A stretch of DNA of 9,265 nt from Gammaproteobacteria bacterium. Its GTDB lineage: Bacteria > Pseudomonadota > Gammaproteobacteria > Chromatiales > Chromatiaceae. The position numbers were made by a program, and so were the translations under genes. Under the pieces are notes generated by a model. The model was not told the origin of the DNA. It did not search any database and saw only the letters and a program-made list of their open reading frames with translations. The stretch covers positions 1-9,265 of the forward strand of contig JAJRUY010000025.1 of NCBI GenBank assembly GCA_024277555.1, in the 5' to 3' direction. Below, piece by piece: positions 1-6,936 of this stretch (positions within the stretch are counted from its first letter, which is position 1; the number at the start of each line of letters is the position of its first letter).

Positions 1-2567
1 AAGCCATCAATCCCTATCTGGTATTCGAGACCATTCAGGACATGCTTCCCGAACTTCCGGAAGACCTGGATTTCAACGAGGCGCAGACACGTTACATCAA
101 GGCCGTGGGCAAGGGTTTGCACAAGGTCATGTCCAAGATGGGCATCTCCACCTACCAGTCCTATTGTGGCGCGCAGATCTTCGATGCGGTTGGCTTGTCC
201 AGCAAGTTTGTGGAGCAGTATTTCACCGGCACCGCCACCACCATCGAAGGCATCGGTCTGGCGGAAGTGGCCCAAGAGGCTGCCCGCTGGCACAAAGATG
301 CCTTCGGTAGCGCCTTGATCTACCGCAAGCAACTGGACGTGGGCGGTGACTATGCCTGGCGGCAACGTGGGGAAGCCCATGTGTGGACTCCGGAAACCAT
401 TGCCAAGCTGCAGCACGCCGTGCGTGGCAATGATGCCGAGACCTACGACCAATATTCGCGTCTGATCAATGAGCAGACCGAAAAGCTGCTGACCCTGCGT
501 GGATTGATGGAATTCAAGTGGGCCGAGAAGCCCATATCGCTGGAAGAGGTGGAGCCGGCGAAGGAAATCGTCAAGCGTTTCGCCACTGGCGCCATGTCCT
601 TTGGCAGTATTTCCTACGAAGCACACTCCACCCTGGCGGTAGCCATGAATGCCTTGGGTGGCAAGTCCAACACTGGCGAAGGCGGGGAAGAGCCCGAGCG
701 CTTCAACCCCCTGCCGGACGGCTCGCCCAATCCCGAGCGTTCCGCCATCAAGCAGGTGGCTTCCGGGCGCTTCGGCGTGACCACCGAATATCTGGTAAAT
801 GCAGACGATATCCAGATCAAGATGGCCCAGGGCGCCAAGCCCGGCGAGGGCGGGCAGCTGCCCGGTCACAAGGTCAACAAGCAGATCGCCCGGGTGCGCC
901 ACTCCACCCCCGGCGTGGGGCTGATTTCGCCGCCACCGCATCACGACATCTATTCCATCGAGGATCTGGCCCAGCTCATTCACGACCTGAAGAATGTGAA
1001 TCCCAAGGCGAGGATCTCTGTGAAGCTGGTGTCAGAAGTAGGCGTGGGCACTGTGGCTGCCGGGGTCTCCAAGGCGCACGCGGATCATGTGACCATATCC
1101 GGTTTCGATGGCGGTACGGGCGCTTCGCCCCTGACCTCCACCAAGCATGCCGGCTCCTGCTGGGAGATCGGCCTGGCGGAAACTCACCAGACTCTGGTGA
1201 TGAATCGTCTGCGTTCACGTATCTGTGTGCAGGTGGACGGTGGTATGCGCACCGGACGTGACGTGGCCATCGGCGCACTACTGGGTGCGGACGAGTTCGG
1301 CTTCGCCACCGCACCGCTCATCGCCGAGGGTTGCTTGATGATGCGCAAATGCCATCTCAATACCTGTCCCGTGGGTGTTGCCACCCAAGATCCCGAACTG
1401 CGCAAGCGTTTCATGGGCAAGCCTGAGCATGTGATCAACTATTTCTTCTTCGTTGCCGAAGAGTTGCGCCAGATCATGGCCAGGCTTGGCTTCCGCAGCG
1501 TGGAGGAGATGATCGGTCAGGTGGACAGGCTGGACATGCGCCAGGCCGTGGATCACTGGAAGGCGCACGGACTGGATTACAGCCGCCTGCTGACCAAGCC
1601 CGAGGCGGCTCCTGGTGACAAGGTGTACAACTGCGAGGAGCAGAATCATGGCCTGGAGCAGGCCCTGGACAACGAGCTGATCATGCAGGCGCAACCGGCG
1701 CTGGAGTCCGGTGAGGCGGTGCAGATTACAGTGGATATCCACAACTACAACCGCAGCTTTGGCGCCATGCTCTCCGGCCGGGTGGCGGAAAAATACGGCT
1801 TTGCCGGGCTGCCGGATGACAGGATTCACATCCAGGCTTCCGGCACCGCAGGCCAGTCCCTGGGCGCTTGGCTGGCGCGGGGCGTGACCATCGAGCTGGC
1901 GGGCGAAGGCAACGACTATGTGGGCAAGGGTCTGTCCGGCGGCCACATCATCATTTATCCGCCGGCAGATTCCGCCATCGGCAAGGCCGAGGAAAACATC
2001 ATCGTCGGCAACACCGTACTCTACGGTGCCATCGCCGGGGAATGCTATTTCCGCGGCGTGGCTGGCGAGCGTTTCGCCGTGCGCAATTCCGGCGCCACCG
2101 CCGTGGTGGAGGGCGTGGGCGATCACGGCTGCGAATACATGACCGGCGGCATCGTGGTGGTGCTGGGCAGCACCGGGCGCAATTTTGCCGCAGGCATGTC
2201 TGGTGGCATTGCCTATGTACTGGATGAAACGGGAGATTTCGAGCAGCGCTGCAACATGGCCCAGGTTGAACTCGAACCTGTCAAGGCTGAAGACGATGCC
2301 CTGGAGCGCCTGGAGCATCTGGGTGGTGATTTGGAAACCAAGGGGCGGGTGGATGTATCCCGCGACATGACTCGTTTCGACTCTATCCGTTTGCGGCAGA
2401 TTATCGAGAATCACCTGCATTACACCAATTCCGAGATGGCGCAAAAGATTCTGGACGACTGGGATCTGTATCTGGGCAGATTCGTCAAGGTTATGCCGAT
2501 AGAGTATCGCCGTGCATTGCAGGAAATGCAGACCGAACAAGAGACCCTCAGTGCAGCGGCGGGTTGA
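1..2567 (+). CDS. gltB: Glutamate synthase (NADPH) large subunit, 3' part (N-terminus outside window)
   Basis: GltB makes two glutamates from glutamine and 2-oxoglutarate in the cytoplasm, together with GltD. The frame is already open at base 3 and reads AINPYLVFETI before the first ATG at 42, so the gene starts outside the window. About 855 residues are present, against roughly 1,500 for the whole family protein; the N-terminal glutaminase (Ntn hydrolase) domain and most of the central domain are missing. The FMN-binding synthase domain is visible from about 540 to 1500, with MSFGSIS, the KPGEGGQLPGHKV loop (about 837-875) and GFDGGTGASPL. The 3Fe-4S ligands have the family spacing C-x5-C-x4-C, with cysteine codons at 1332, 1350 and 1365. 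The glycine-rich C-terminal beta-helix domain follows (about 1720-2270, including GLSGGHIIIYPP). The frame is intact to a TGA at 2565. gltD follows after 34 nt. Identity is near certain; the promoter is not in the window. Confidence 0.97.
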   Translation, partial: AINPYLVFETIQDMLPELPEDLDFNEAQTRYIKAVGKGLHKVMSKMGISTYQSYCGAQIFDAVGLSSKFVEQYFTGTATTIEGIGLAEVAQEAARWHKDAFGSALIYRKQLDVGGDYAWRQRGEAHVWTPETIAKLQHAVRGNDAETYDQYSRLINEQTEKLLTLRGLMEFKWAEKPISLEEVEPAKEIVKRFATGAMSFGSISYEAHSTLAVAMNALGGKSNTGEGGEEPERFNPLPDGSPNPERSAIKQVASGRFGVTTEYLVNADDIQIKMAQGAKPGEGGQLPGHKVNKQIARVRHSTPGVGLISPPPHHDIYSIEDLAQLIHDLKNVNPKARISVKLVSEVGVGTVAAGVSKAHADHVTISGFDGGTGASPLTSTKHAGSCWEIGLAETHQTLVMNRLRSRICVQVDGGMRTGRDVAIGALLGADEFGFATAPLIAEGCLMMRKCHLNTCPVGVATQDPELRKRFMGKPEHVINYFFFVAEELRQIMARLGFRSVEEMIGQVDRLDMRQAVDHWKAHGLDYSRLLTKPEAAPGDKVYNCEEQNHGLEQALDNELIMQAQPALESGEAVQITVDIHNYNRSFGAMLSGRVAEKYGFAGLPDDRIHIQASGTAGQSLGAWLARGVTIELAGEGNDYVGKGLSGGHIIIYPPADSAIGKAEENIIVGNTVLYGAIAGECYFRGVAGERFAVRNSGATAVVEGVGDHGCEYMTGGIVVVLGSTGRNFAAGMSGGIAYVLDETGDFEQRCNMAQVELEPVKAEDDALERLEHLGGDLETKGRVDVSRDMTRFDSIRLRQIIENHLHYTNSEMAQKILDDWDLYLGRFVKVMPIEYRRALQEMQTEQETLSAAAG

Positions 2568-2601
2568 GTTTTTTGTATACAGTTTTTTAGGGTAAGAACC
2601 T

Positions 2602-4056
2602 ATGGGTAAGCCAACAGGTTTCATGGAATACGAACGGCTGGACCGCAGCTATGCGCCGGTTGCCGATCGTGTCACGCACTATCATGAATTCGTCATTCCC
2701 TTGTCGGAAGAGCAGCTGCAGATCCAGGGCGCGCGTTGCATGGATTGTGGCATTCCGTTTTGCCACCAGGGCTGTCCGGTAAACAACATCATTCCCGAGT
2801 GGAATGACCTGGTGTATCGCAATGACTGGAAAACAGCACTGGAAGTGCTGCATTCCACCAACAACTTTCCCGAAGTCACGGGGCGTATCTGCCCTGCTCC
2901 CTGCCAGGAGTCCTGCACCCTGAACCTTCAGGATCAGCCGGTCACCATCAAGACCATTGAATGTTCCATCGTGGACAAGGGCTGGGAAGAAGACTGGATC
3001 AAGCCCCTGATCCCCGAACACCGCACCGGCAAACGTGTGGCCGTGGCCGGTTCCGGGCCTGCGGGCCTGGCTTGCGCCCAGCAGCTGGCTCGCGCCGGCC
3101 ATGATGTGGTGGTATACGAGAAAGCCGATCGCATCGGTGGCCTGCTGCGCTATGGCATCCCTGATTTCAAGCTGGACAAGGCCCTGCTTGATCGCCGCGT
3201 GGCTCAGATGCGTGCCGAAGGCGTGGAGTTTCACGTCAACACCTGCGTGGGTGAAGACCTCAGCGTGGACGATCTGCGCCGGGATTTCCATGCCCTGGTG
3301 ATGGCAGGTGGTTCGGAAAAACCCAGAGATCTGCCGGTTCCGGGGCGTGAGCTGAAAGGGGTGTACTTCGCCATGGACTTCCTCATCGCAAATTCAAAAA
3401 TGGTGCAGGGCGTAGTTGGTGCGGAAGAGGGTTTCATCAGCGCCGAAGGCAAACATGTGGTGGTCATCGGTGGCGGTGATACGGGTTCCGATTGTGTGGG
3501 CACCTCCAATCGTCATGGCGCGGCTTCCGTCACCCAGCTCGAGCTCATGCCCAAGCCGCCGGAAAAGGAAGTCAAGGAACTCACCTGGCCGGACTGGCCC
3601 AACAAGATGCGTACCTCCACCTCCCAGGAAGAAGGCTGCGAGCGCCTCTGGGAAGTGCTGACCAAGGAATTCATCGACGATGGCAACGGCCATGTCAAGG
3701 CCTTGCGTTGCGTAAAAGTGCGATGGGACAAGGACGATGCCGGCAACTGGCAAATGTCTGAGGTGGAAGGTTCGGAATTTGAATTGAAGGCGGATCTGGT
3801 GACCCTGGCCATGGGTTTTGTGCATCCGGTACACGAAGGCTTGATCGAGCAGGCCGGTGTGGTGCTGGATCCCCGCGGCAATGTGCAAGGCACTACCGAG
3901 GGCGAGAAACCCTATGCCACATCCGTAGACGGGATATTCGTGGCGGGCGATATGCGCAGGGGACAATCACTGGTGGTATGGGCCATTCGTGAAGGACGCC
4001 AGTGCGCCCGCTCGGTGGATGAATACCTGATGGGGTGTTCCAACCTGCCCAGATAA
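2602..4056 (+). CDS. gltD: Glutamate synthase (NADPH) small subunit
   Basis: GltD oxidises NADPH with FAD and passes electrons through iron-sulfur clusters to GltB. The 484-residue product has the usual length. The N-terminal cysteine region has C46-x2-C49-x4-C54-x3-C58 and C97-x3-C101-x3-C105, the 4Fe-4S pattern of the family. An FAD-binding Rossmann motif GSGPAG lies at 150-155, followed by RIGGLLRYGIPDFKL. A second nucleotide-binding motif, GGGDTG at 290-295, fits NADPH. The C-terminal FAD signature reads DGIFVAGDMRRGQSLVVWAI. The ATG at 2602 has a modest ribosome site (AGGG at 2589-2592, 9 nt upstream). The short gap after gltB indicates co-transcription. The stop lies 8 nt from the end of the convergent reductase gene. 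An alternative from the same superfamily, such as the PreT/PreA-type subunit, is unlikely given the adjacent gltB. Confidence 0.97.
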   Translation: MGKPTGFMEYERLDRSYAPVADRVTHYHEFVIPLSEEQLQIQGARCMDCGIPFCHQGCPVNNIIPEWNDLVYRNDWKTALEVLHSTNNFPEVTGRICPAPCQESCTLNLQDQPVTIKTIECSIVDKGWEEDWIKPLIPEHRTGKRVAVAGSGPAGLACAQQLARAGHDVVVYEKADRIGGLLRYGIPDFKLDKALLDRRVAQMRAEGVEFHVNTCVGEDLSVDDLRRDFHALVMAGGSEKPRDLPVPGRELKGVYFAMDFLIANSKMVQGVVGAEEGFISAEGKHVVVIGGGDTGSDCVGTSNRHGAASVTQLELMPKPPEKEVKELTWPDWPNKMRTSTSQEEGCERLWEVLTKEFIDDGNGHVKALRCVKVRWDKDDAGNWQMSEVEGSEFELKADLVTLAMGFVHPVHEGLIEQAGVVLDPRGNVQGTTEGEKPYATSVDGIFVAGDMRRGQSLVVWAIREGRQCARSVDEYLMGCSNLPR

Positions 4057-4072
4057 ATTTCGGGCTAGTTTT
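4047..4072 (+). terminator. Possible weak intrinsic terminator after gltD
   Basis: GCCC-A-GA (4047-4053) can pair with TCGGGC (4060-4065), with one bulged A and a 6-nt loop, followed by TAGTTTT. The hairpin overlaps the gltD stop and the end of the convergent reductase gene. The stem is short and the T run interrupted, so this is only a candidate. In the reverse direction no T run follows the hairpin. Confidence 0.25.
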
Positions 4073-5069
4073 CGGCGTACTCGAAGGAATCGTAGTACAT
4101 CTGGTCGTCGCTGACGCCGGCTGTTCGGAACGCTTCCCTTGCCGCCTTGATCATGGGCGGCGGGCCTGCCATGTAGATGTCATAGCTGGCCAGGTTGTCA
4201 TGGTCTTTCAGCACCGCTTCATGCACCCAGCCCTTGCGGCCATCCCAGTCCTGTTGCGGCTCCGACAGCACGGGAACGAAACGGCTAAAGCTCCCATGCT
4301 CTTTTTCCCACTGCCGGGGCAAATCCGGCAGATAGAGATCTGATTGGGCGCGTACTCCCCAGTACAGCTCCATGGGGCGTTCGATTCCTGCATGGAAGGC
4401 GTGTTCGATCTGGGATTTGACCGGGGCGAAACCCGTGCCGCCGGCGATGAACAGCATGGGGCGGTCAGATTCTTCGTTGAGGGTGAAGCCGCCCAGGGGT
4501 GCTTCGATGCGCAGGATGGCCTTTTCCTTCATTTGCGTGAAGGCCCAGTGGGTGAAAATGCCGCCGTCCACATGGCGGATATGCAGTTCGATGAAATCGT
4601 CATCATGAGGGGCATTGGCAATGGAAAAGGAGCGCCGCCGCCCGTCTTCCAGAATAAAATCCAGGTACTGACCGGCCAGAAATTGCGGCCGTTGCTCATC
4701 TGGCAGTTTTAGATAAAGACGCACTATATTGTCGGCAAGATGCTCGATTTTCGCAACTTTTATCGGCATGATGCGTGGCTCTATCTCGCTCGGAGTCTTG
4801 ATTTCCCTGGCCTTGAGCTCTATATCAGAAGCAGGTACCGCCTGGCAGGGCAGGCAGGTGTCGTCAGATGCATCCAGGAGCTTGTCCGGCTCTCCTTCCG
4901 GATACTCGATTTCGCCATCCAGCAGGGTGGCGATGCAGGCACCACAAAACCCATTGCGGCAGCCATAGGGCAGACCAATGTCCTGGCGGATGGCGGCATC
5001 CAGAATGGTTTCATCAGCCTCGGCCTGAAACTGGCGTCCGCTGGGAGAGAGAGTAATGGTAAAGCTCAT
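4065..5069 (-). CDS. 2Fe-2S/FAD NAD(P)H oxidoreductase (AscD-like, often labelled CDP-6-deoxy-delta-3,4-glucoseen reductase)
   Basis: This is a three-domain electron-transfer flavoprotein of 334 residues. The N-terminal plant-type ferredoxin domain has C37-x4-C42-x2-C45 and C75 (x29), which hold a 2Fe-2S cluster. A ferredoxin-NADP reductase-like FAD domain follows with RSFS at 146-149, the RxYS-type flavin motif. The NAD(P) domain has GGTGFAP (210-216) and AGPPPMI (301-307), and the end reads YYDSFEYAEN. The family passes electrons from NAD(P)H to a partner protein or small substrate. The label taken from the ascarylose pathway is probably misleading here, because no deoxysugar genes lie nearby; a general reductase role is more likely but unproven. 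The ATG at 5069 is followed closely by the conserved beta-grasp fold, and an AAAGGA lies about 20 nt upstream, so the ribosome site is weak. It is convergent with gltD and divergent from the SDR gene. Confidence 0.9.
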   Translation of the reverse strand: MSFTITLSPSGRQFQAEADETILDAAIRQDIGLPYGCRNGFCGACIATLLDGEIEYPEGEPDKLLDASDDTCLPCQAVPASDIELKAREIKTPSEIEPRIMPIKVAKIEHLADNIVRLYLKLPDEQRPQFLAGQYLDFILEDGRRRSFSIANAPHDDDFIELHIRHVDGGIFTHWAFTQMKEKAILRIEAPLGGFTLNEESDRPMLFIAGGTGFAPVKSQIEHAFHAGIERPMELYWGVRAQSDLYLPDLPRQWEKEHGSFSRFVPVLSEPQQDWDGRKGWVHEAVLKDHDNLASYDIYMAGPPPMIKAAREAFRTAGVSDDQMYYDSFEYAEN

Positions 5070-5081
5070 AGGCGTATATCT

Positions 5082-5109
5082 TTGTATTCCTTTAGACTAT
5101 GGGTAAGAT
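5082..5109 (+). promoter_or_regulatory. Tentative promoter for the SDR gene
   Basis: TTGTAT (5082-5087), a 16-nt spacer and TAAGAT (5104-5109) resemble a weak sigma-70 promoter within the short gap between the divergent reductase and SDR genes. It would start transcription near 5116, about 30 nt before the preferred ATG at 5148. Three of six and four of six consensus bases match, so chance is a real alternative. Confidence 0.2.
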
Positions 5110-5147
5110 TGTCGCCGATTTGGCTCCGTATGAAAACCGTTGGATTG

Positions 5148-6017
5148 ATGGGGAACAATAAAACACTTATCGCAGGCTGTGGTTACATTGGCTGCCGTCT
5201 GGCCATGGGGCTTGCCGCGAGGGATGTCAGCGGGCTGGTTCGCAGCAGGGAAAGCTGCGCCAAACTGGTGGAGCTGGGTATCCATGTGCTGCAATGGGAT
5301 CTGGTGGAGCCGGTGAGTATTCCCCTGCCGACCAGAAAGGTCGATATCTACTACCTGCTGCCGCCACCAAAAACCGGTGTGGTGGACTCCTTCATGGAAA
5401 ACTTTTTGCAGAGCCTCGAAGTCAATGGGCAGCCACGGCGGATTCTCTATCTCAGCACCACCGGTGTATACGGAGATTGTGGAGGAAACTGGGTAGATGA
5501 GGATGCACCTGTGTATCCCCGGGTGGATCGTGCCCTGCGCCGCCTTGATGCGGAGCAACAGCTACGCCGCTGGGCCGGGCAAACCGGGGCGGAACTGGTG
5601 ATCCTGCGCGTTGCTGGTATCTATGGCCCGGGAAAGCTGCCCCTGCAGCGTCTGCGTGCTGGCAAGCCCATGGTGGAGGAGCAATTTGCGCCCTGGACCA
5701 ATCGTATTCATGCGGATGATCTGGTGCAGGTTTGCCTGGCGGCTATGGAGCATGGAAGAAGCGGAGAAATCTACAATGTTACTGACGGACAGCCAGGCAA
5801 CATGGCGGATTACTTCAATCAGGTGGCTGATTTTGCGGGACTGCCCCGCCCGCCGGTGATCGATCCGGATACGGCCGAGAGCCAACTGTCAGCCGGATTG
5901 CGCTCCTATCTGGGGGAATCCCGCCGTATCAGCAACCGAAAAATGTTGCAGGAGCTGGGGGTGAAGCTGCGGTATCCCACCCTGGAGGAAGGACTGAAAG
6001 CCTGTTTTTCCAGCTAG
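5148..6017 (+). CDS. Atypical SDR-family NAD(P)-dependent epimerase/reductase (YeeZ-like)
   Basis: This 289-residue protein belongs to the atypical extended short-chain dehydrogenases, with resemblance to E. coli YeeZ. The Rossmann motif GCGYIG lies at residues 10-15, LSTTGVYGD at 102-110, RVAGIYGPGKLPL at 154-166 and the domain-closing RIHADDL at 186-192. The catalytic YxxxK of classical SDRs is absent: by alignment to the conserved AE at 135-136, arginines (R128 and R132) stand where Tyr and Lys would be. This is also so in YeeZ-like proteins, whose substrate is unknown. The open frame extends back to 4740, but that part is antisense to the reductase gene and has no SDR sequence. Starts at 5148 or 5130 are both possible; 5148 has a GGA close upstream and begins five residues before the first beta strand, while 5130 would add MKTVGL. 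The TAG stop lies within the left inverted repeat of the element at 6013. Confidence 0.87.
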   Translation: MGNNKTLIAGCGYIGCRLAMGLAARDVSGLVRSRESCAKLVELGIHVLQWDLVEPVSIPLPTRKVDIYYLLPPPKTGVVDSFMENFLQSLEVNGQPRRILYLSTTGVYGDCGGNWVDEDAPVYPRVDRALRRLDAEQQLRRWAGQTGAELVILRVAGIYGPGKLPLQRLRAGKPMVEEQFAPWTNRIHADDLVQVCLAAMEHGRSGEIYNVTDGQPGNMADYFNQVADFAGLPRPPVIDPDTAESQLSAGLRSYLGESRRISNRKMLQELGVKLRYPTLEEGLKACFSS

Positions 6018-6265
6018 CCCGGATGTTTCACCTGGACACTGAAACAACAACATAAGATGCTGTTTTTATTAATCATTATATCTATATTAGCAAAGCGCAA
6101 TATGTTACCGGGTGTTTGTTAAGTCCGCCCTTGCACCGATCTTGTTGCCCAGAGACGATATTTCTTCACTCATCAATAGCTTGGGCTATTGATTCGATCA
6201 GAGTCACCTCTGAACAACAATCTCGGCACAATCATCGGACTTCCAGATGAAACATCCGGGCTAGC
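6013..6265. mobile_element. MITE-like element: 253 bp, 24-bp terminal inverted repeats, no ORF
   Basis: Bases 6013-6036 and the reverse complement of 6242-6265 agree at 23 of 24 positions; the single difference is at 6031 (C) against 6247 (A on the top strand). Each end reads GCTAGCCCGGATGTTTCA going inward. Between the ends lie about 205 bp with no significant ORF, clearly more AT-rich than the neighbouring genes. CTAG is found at both outer edges; being palindromic, it could belong to the repeats or be a 4-bp target-site duplication. No other flanking direct repeat is visible. This form (short, non-coding, long terminal repeats) is that of a non-autonomous miniature transposable element. 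No transposase is present, so the family cannot be named. An alternative is a large chromosomal regulatory or REP/BIME-like structure. Confidence 0.7.
6172..6213. other. Two tandem hairpins inside the inverted-repeat element
   Basis: A perfect 9-bp stem, ATCAATAGC (6172-6180) with GCTATTGAT (6185-6193), closes on a TTGG loop. Four bases later TCAGAG (6198-6203) pairs with CTCTGA (6208-6213) around a TCAC loop. Neither is followed by a T run, so they are not classic terminators. They could fold in RNA or in single-stranded DNA during transposition. Confidence 0.65.
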
Positions 6266-6279
6266 AATCCTGCGTCAAG

Positions 6280-6288
6280 TGGTATCAT
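6280..6288 (+). promoter_or_regulatory. Candidate extended -10 promoter for rsfS
   Basis: TGGTATCAT at 6280-6288 matches an extended -10 element (TG, one base, then TATCAT, 5 of 6 consensus bases). No recognisable -35 hexamer is found at the usual distance; that stretch (about 6260-6265) is the end of the inverted repeat. Transcription would begin near 6295, about 27 nt before the rsfS ATG. The site lies just outside the element. Confidence 0.4.
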
Positions 6289-6321
6289 TACCTCCAATTG
6301 TTTTTAGAAGATCCTGGATTT

Positions 6322-6684
6322 ATGGAAATTGATGAATTACGCGACCTGGTCGTCAGTGTACTCGAAGATATGAAAGCCACTGATGTGGTGGCGCTGGATG
6401 TGCGGGAGAAAACCAGCATTGCCGACTATTTCATTATTGCCTCCGGTACCTCGAACCGGCATGTGAAATCCTCGGCGGAAGCCGTGGCCTTTCAGGCCAA
6501 GCTGGCTGGCGAGCCGCCCCTGGGGGTGGAAGGTCTGGCGGAAGGTGAGTGGGCATTGGTAGATCTCAATGGCGTGGTGGTGCATGTCATGCAGCCCAAG
6601 GTGCGAGACTTCTACCAGCTTGAAAAGCTCTGGGCGGTGGATGCGGAAGCTGCGGAAAAGCTCTCCAGGGAGCGGGGCCGGTAA
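6322..6684 (+). CDS. rsfS: Ribosomal silencing factor RsfS (Iojap/YbeB family)
   Basis: RsfS binds ribosomal protein uL14 on the 50S subunit and blocks joining with 30S, lowering translation in stationary phase or starvation. The 120-residue product carries the family signature throughout: DYFIIASGTSNRHVKS (35-50), GVEGLAEGEWALVDLNG and VVVHVMQPKVRDFYQLEKLW, followed by a short charged tail. E. coli RsfS is 105 residues, so the length is normal. ATG 6322 is preferred, since the protein then begins MEIDELRDLV as in homologues; an in-frame TTG at 6298 would add eight unconserved residues. The ribosome site is weak (TGGA about 3 nt before the ATG). The gene is usually flanked by nadD and rlmH in this class; neither is here. 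Upstream is the inverted-repeat element and downstream another repeat-like stretch, so it probably forms its own transcription unit. Confidence 0.96.
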   Translation: MEIDELRDLVVSVLEDMKATDVVALDVREKTSIADYFIIASGTSNRHVKSSAEAVAFQAKLAGEPPLGVEGLAEGEWALVDLNGVVVHVMQPKVRDFYQLEKLWAVDAEAAEKLSRERGR

Positions 6685-6936
6685 GCAAAAAAACCACCGT
6701 CGTCCCGGCATATGCCGGGATCCAGAACGGCCAATTGTCCTTACTTTCTGTGGATTCTGGCCTCGGTTCGAGCTTCCTGCTTCACTCTCGACAACTGCTC
6801 CTGCGTTGTTCTACCTTCGCCCATCCATGGCCTCGTACCTCCATCCCTGGAGTCGTGTGCCGGAATGGCGAATAGCGGGGCTTTTTAAGATAAGTGCCGT
6901 TCAGGCCGGAGTCAGTGTTGACCCCGATCCACTGAA
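6685..6936. other. 252-bp non-coding gap between rsfS and htpX, repeat-like
   Basis: No plausible gene is present; the open frame crossing it begins as an out-of-frame shadow of rsfS. It contains the palindrome at 6703-6720, the inverted pair CCAGAA (6722-6727) and TTCTGG (6755-6760), a small stem ACAAC/GTTGT (6791-6809), a CCATGG palindrome, and at 6847-6864 the motif GTGTGCCGGAATGG, which resembles a decayed half of another CCGG-type palindrome. The mixture looks like an eroded dispersed repeat. On the minus strand the main palindrome is followed, about 11 nt later, by seven Ts (6687-6693), which might help end htpX transcripts. Confidence 0.5.
6703..6720. repeat. Perfect 18-bp palindrome (REP-like)
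   Basis: TCCCGGCATATGCCGGGA is an exact self-complementary sequence, preceded by CGTCG and followed by TCCAGA. The pattern (GTC-CCGGC-centre-GCCGG-GATCCAG) is like the dispersed palindromic repeats common between genes in many proteobacteria. It lies 18 nt after the rsfS stop and downstream of the convergent htpX gene, a usual place for REP-type sequences. Whether it is repeated elsewhere in this genome cannot be seen here. Confidence 0.6.

Noticed and set aside
1278..2624. A 448-codon open frame antisense to gltB
   Set aside because: It lies fully opposite conserved gltB sequence, is rich in His/Ala/Gly as expected from the complement of GC-rich codons, and shows no recognisable domain.
3394..3966. 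A 190-codon open frame antisense to gltD
   Set aside because: It lies opposite the NADPH-binding part of gltD and has no family features or ribosome site.
4740..5147. N-terminal extension of the SDR reading frame by about 136 codons
   Set aside because: It is antisense to the conserved reductase gene and precedes the Rossmann fold with unrelated sequence; the true start is at 5130 or 5148.
6172..6213. Tandem hairpins as an intrinsic terminator of the SDR gene
   Set aside because: No T run follows either stem.
6013..6265. Element as a CRISPR array or integron attC site
   Set aside because: There are no regularly spaced direct repeats, and the paired ends are a single long inverted repeat without the R/L box pattern of attC.
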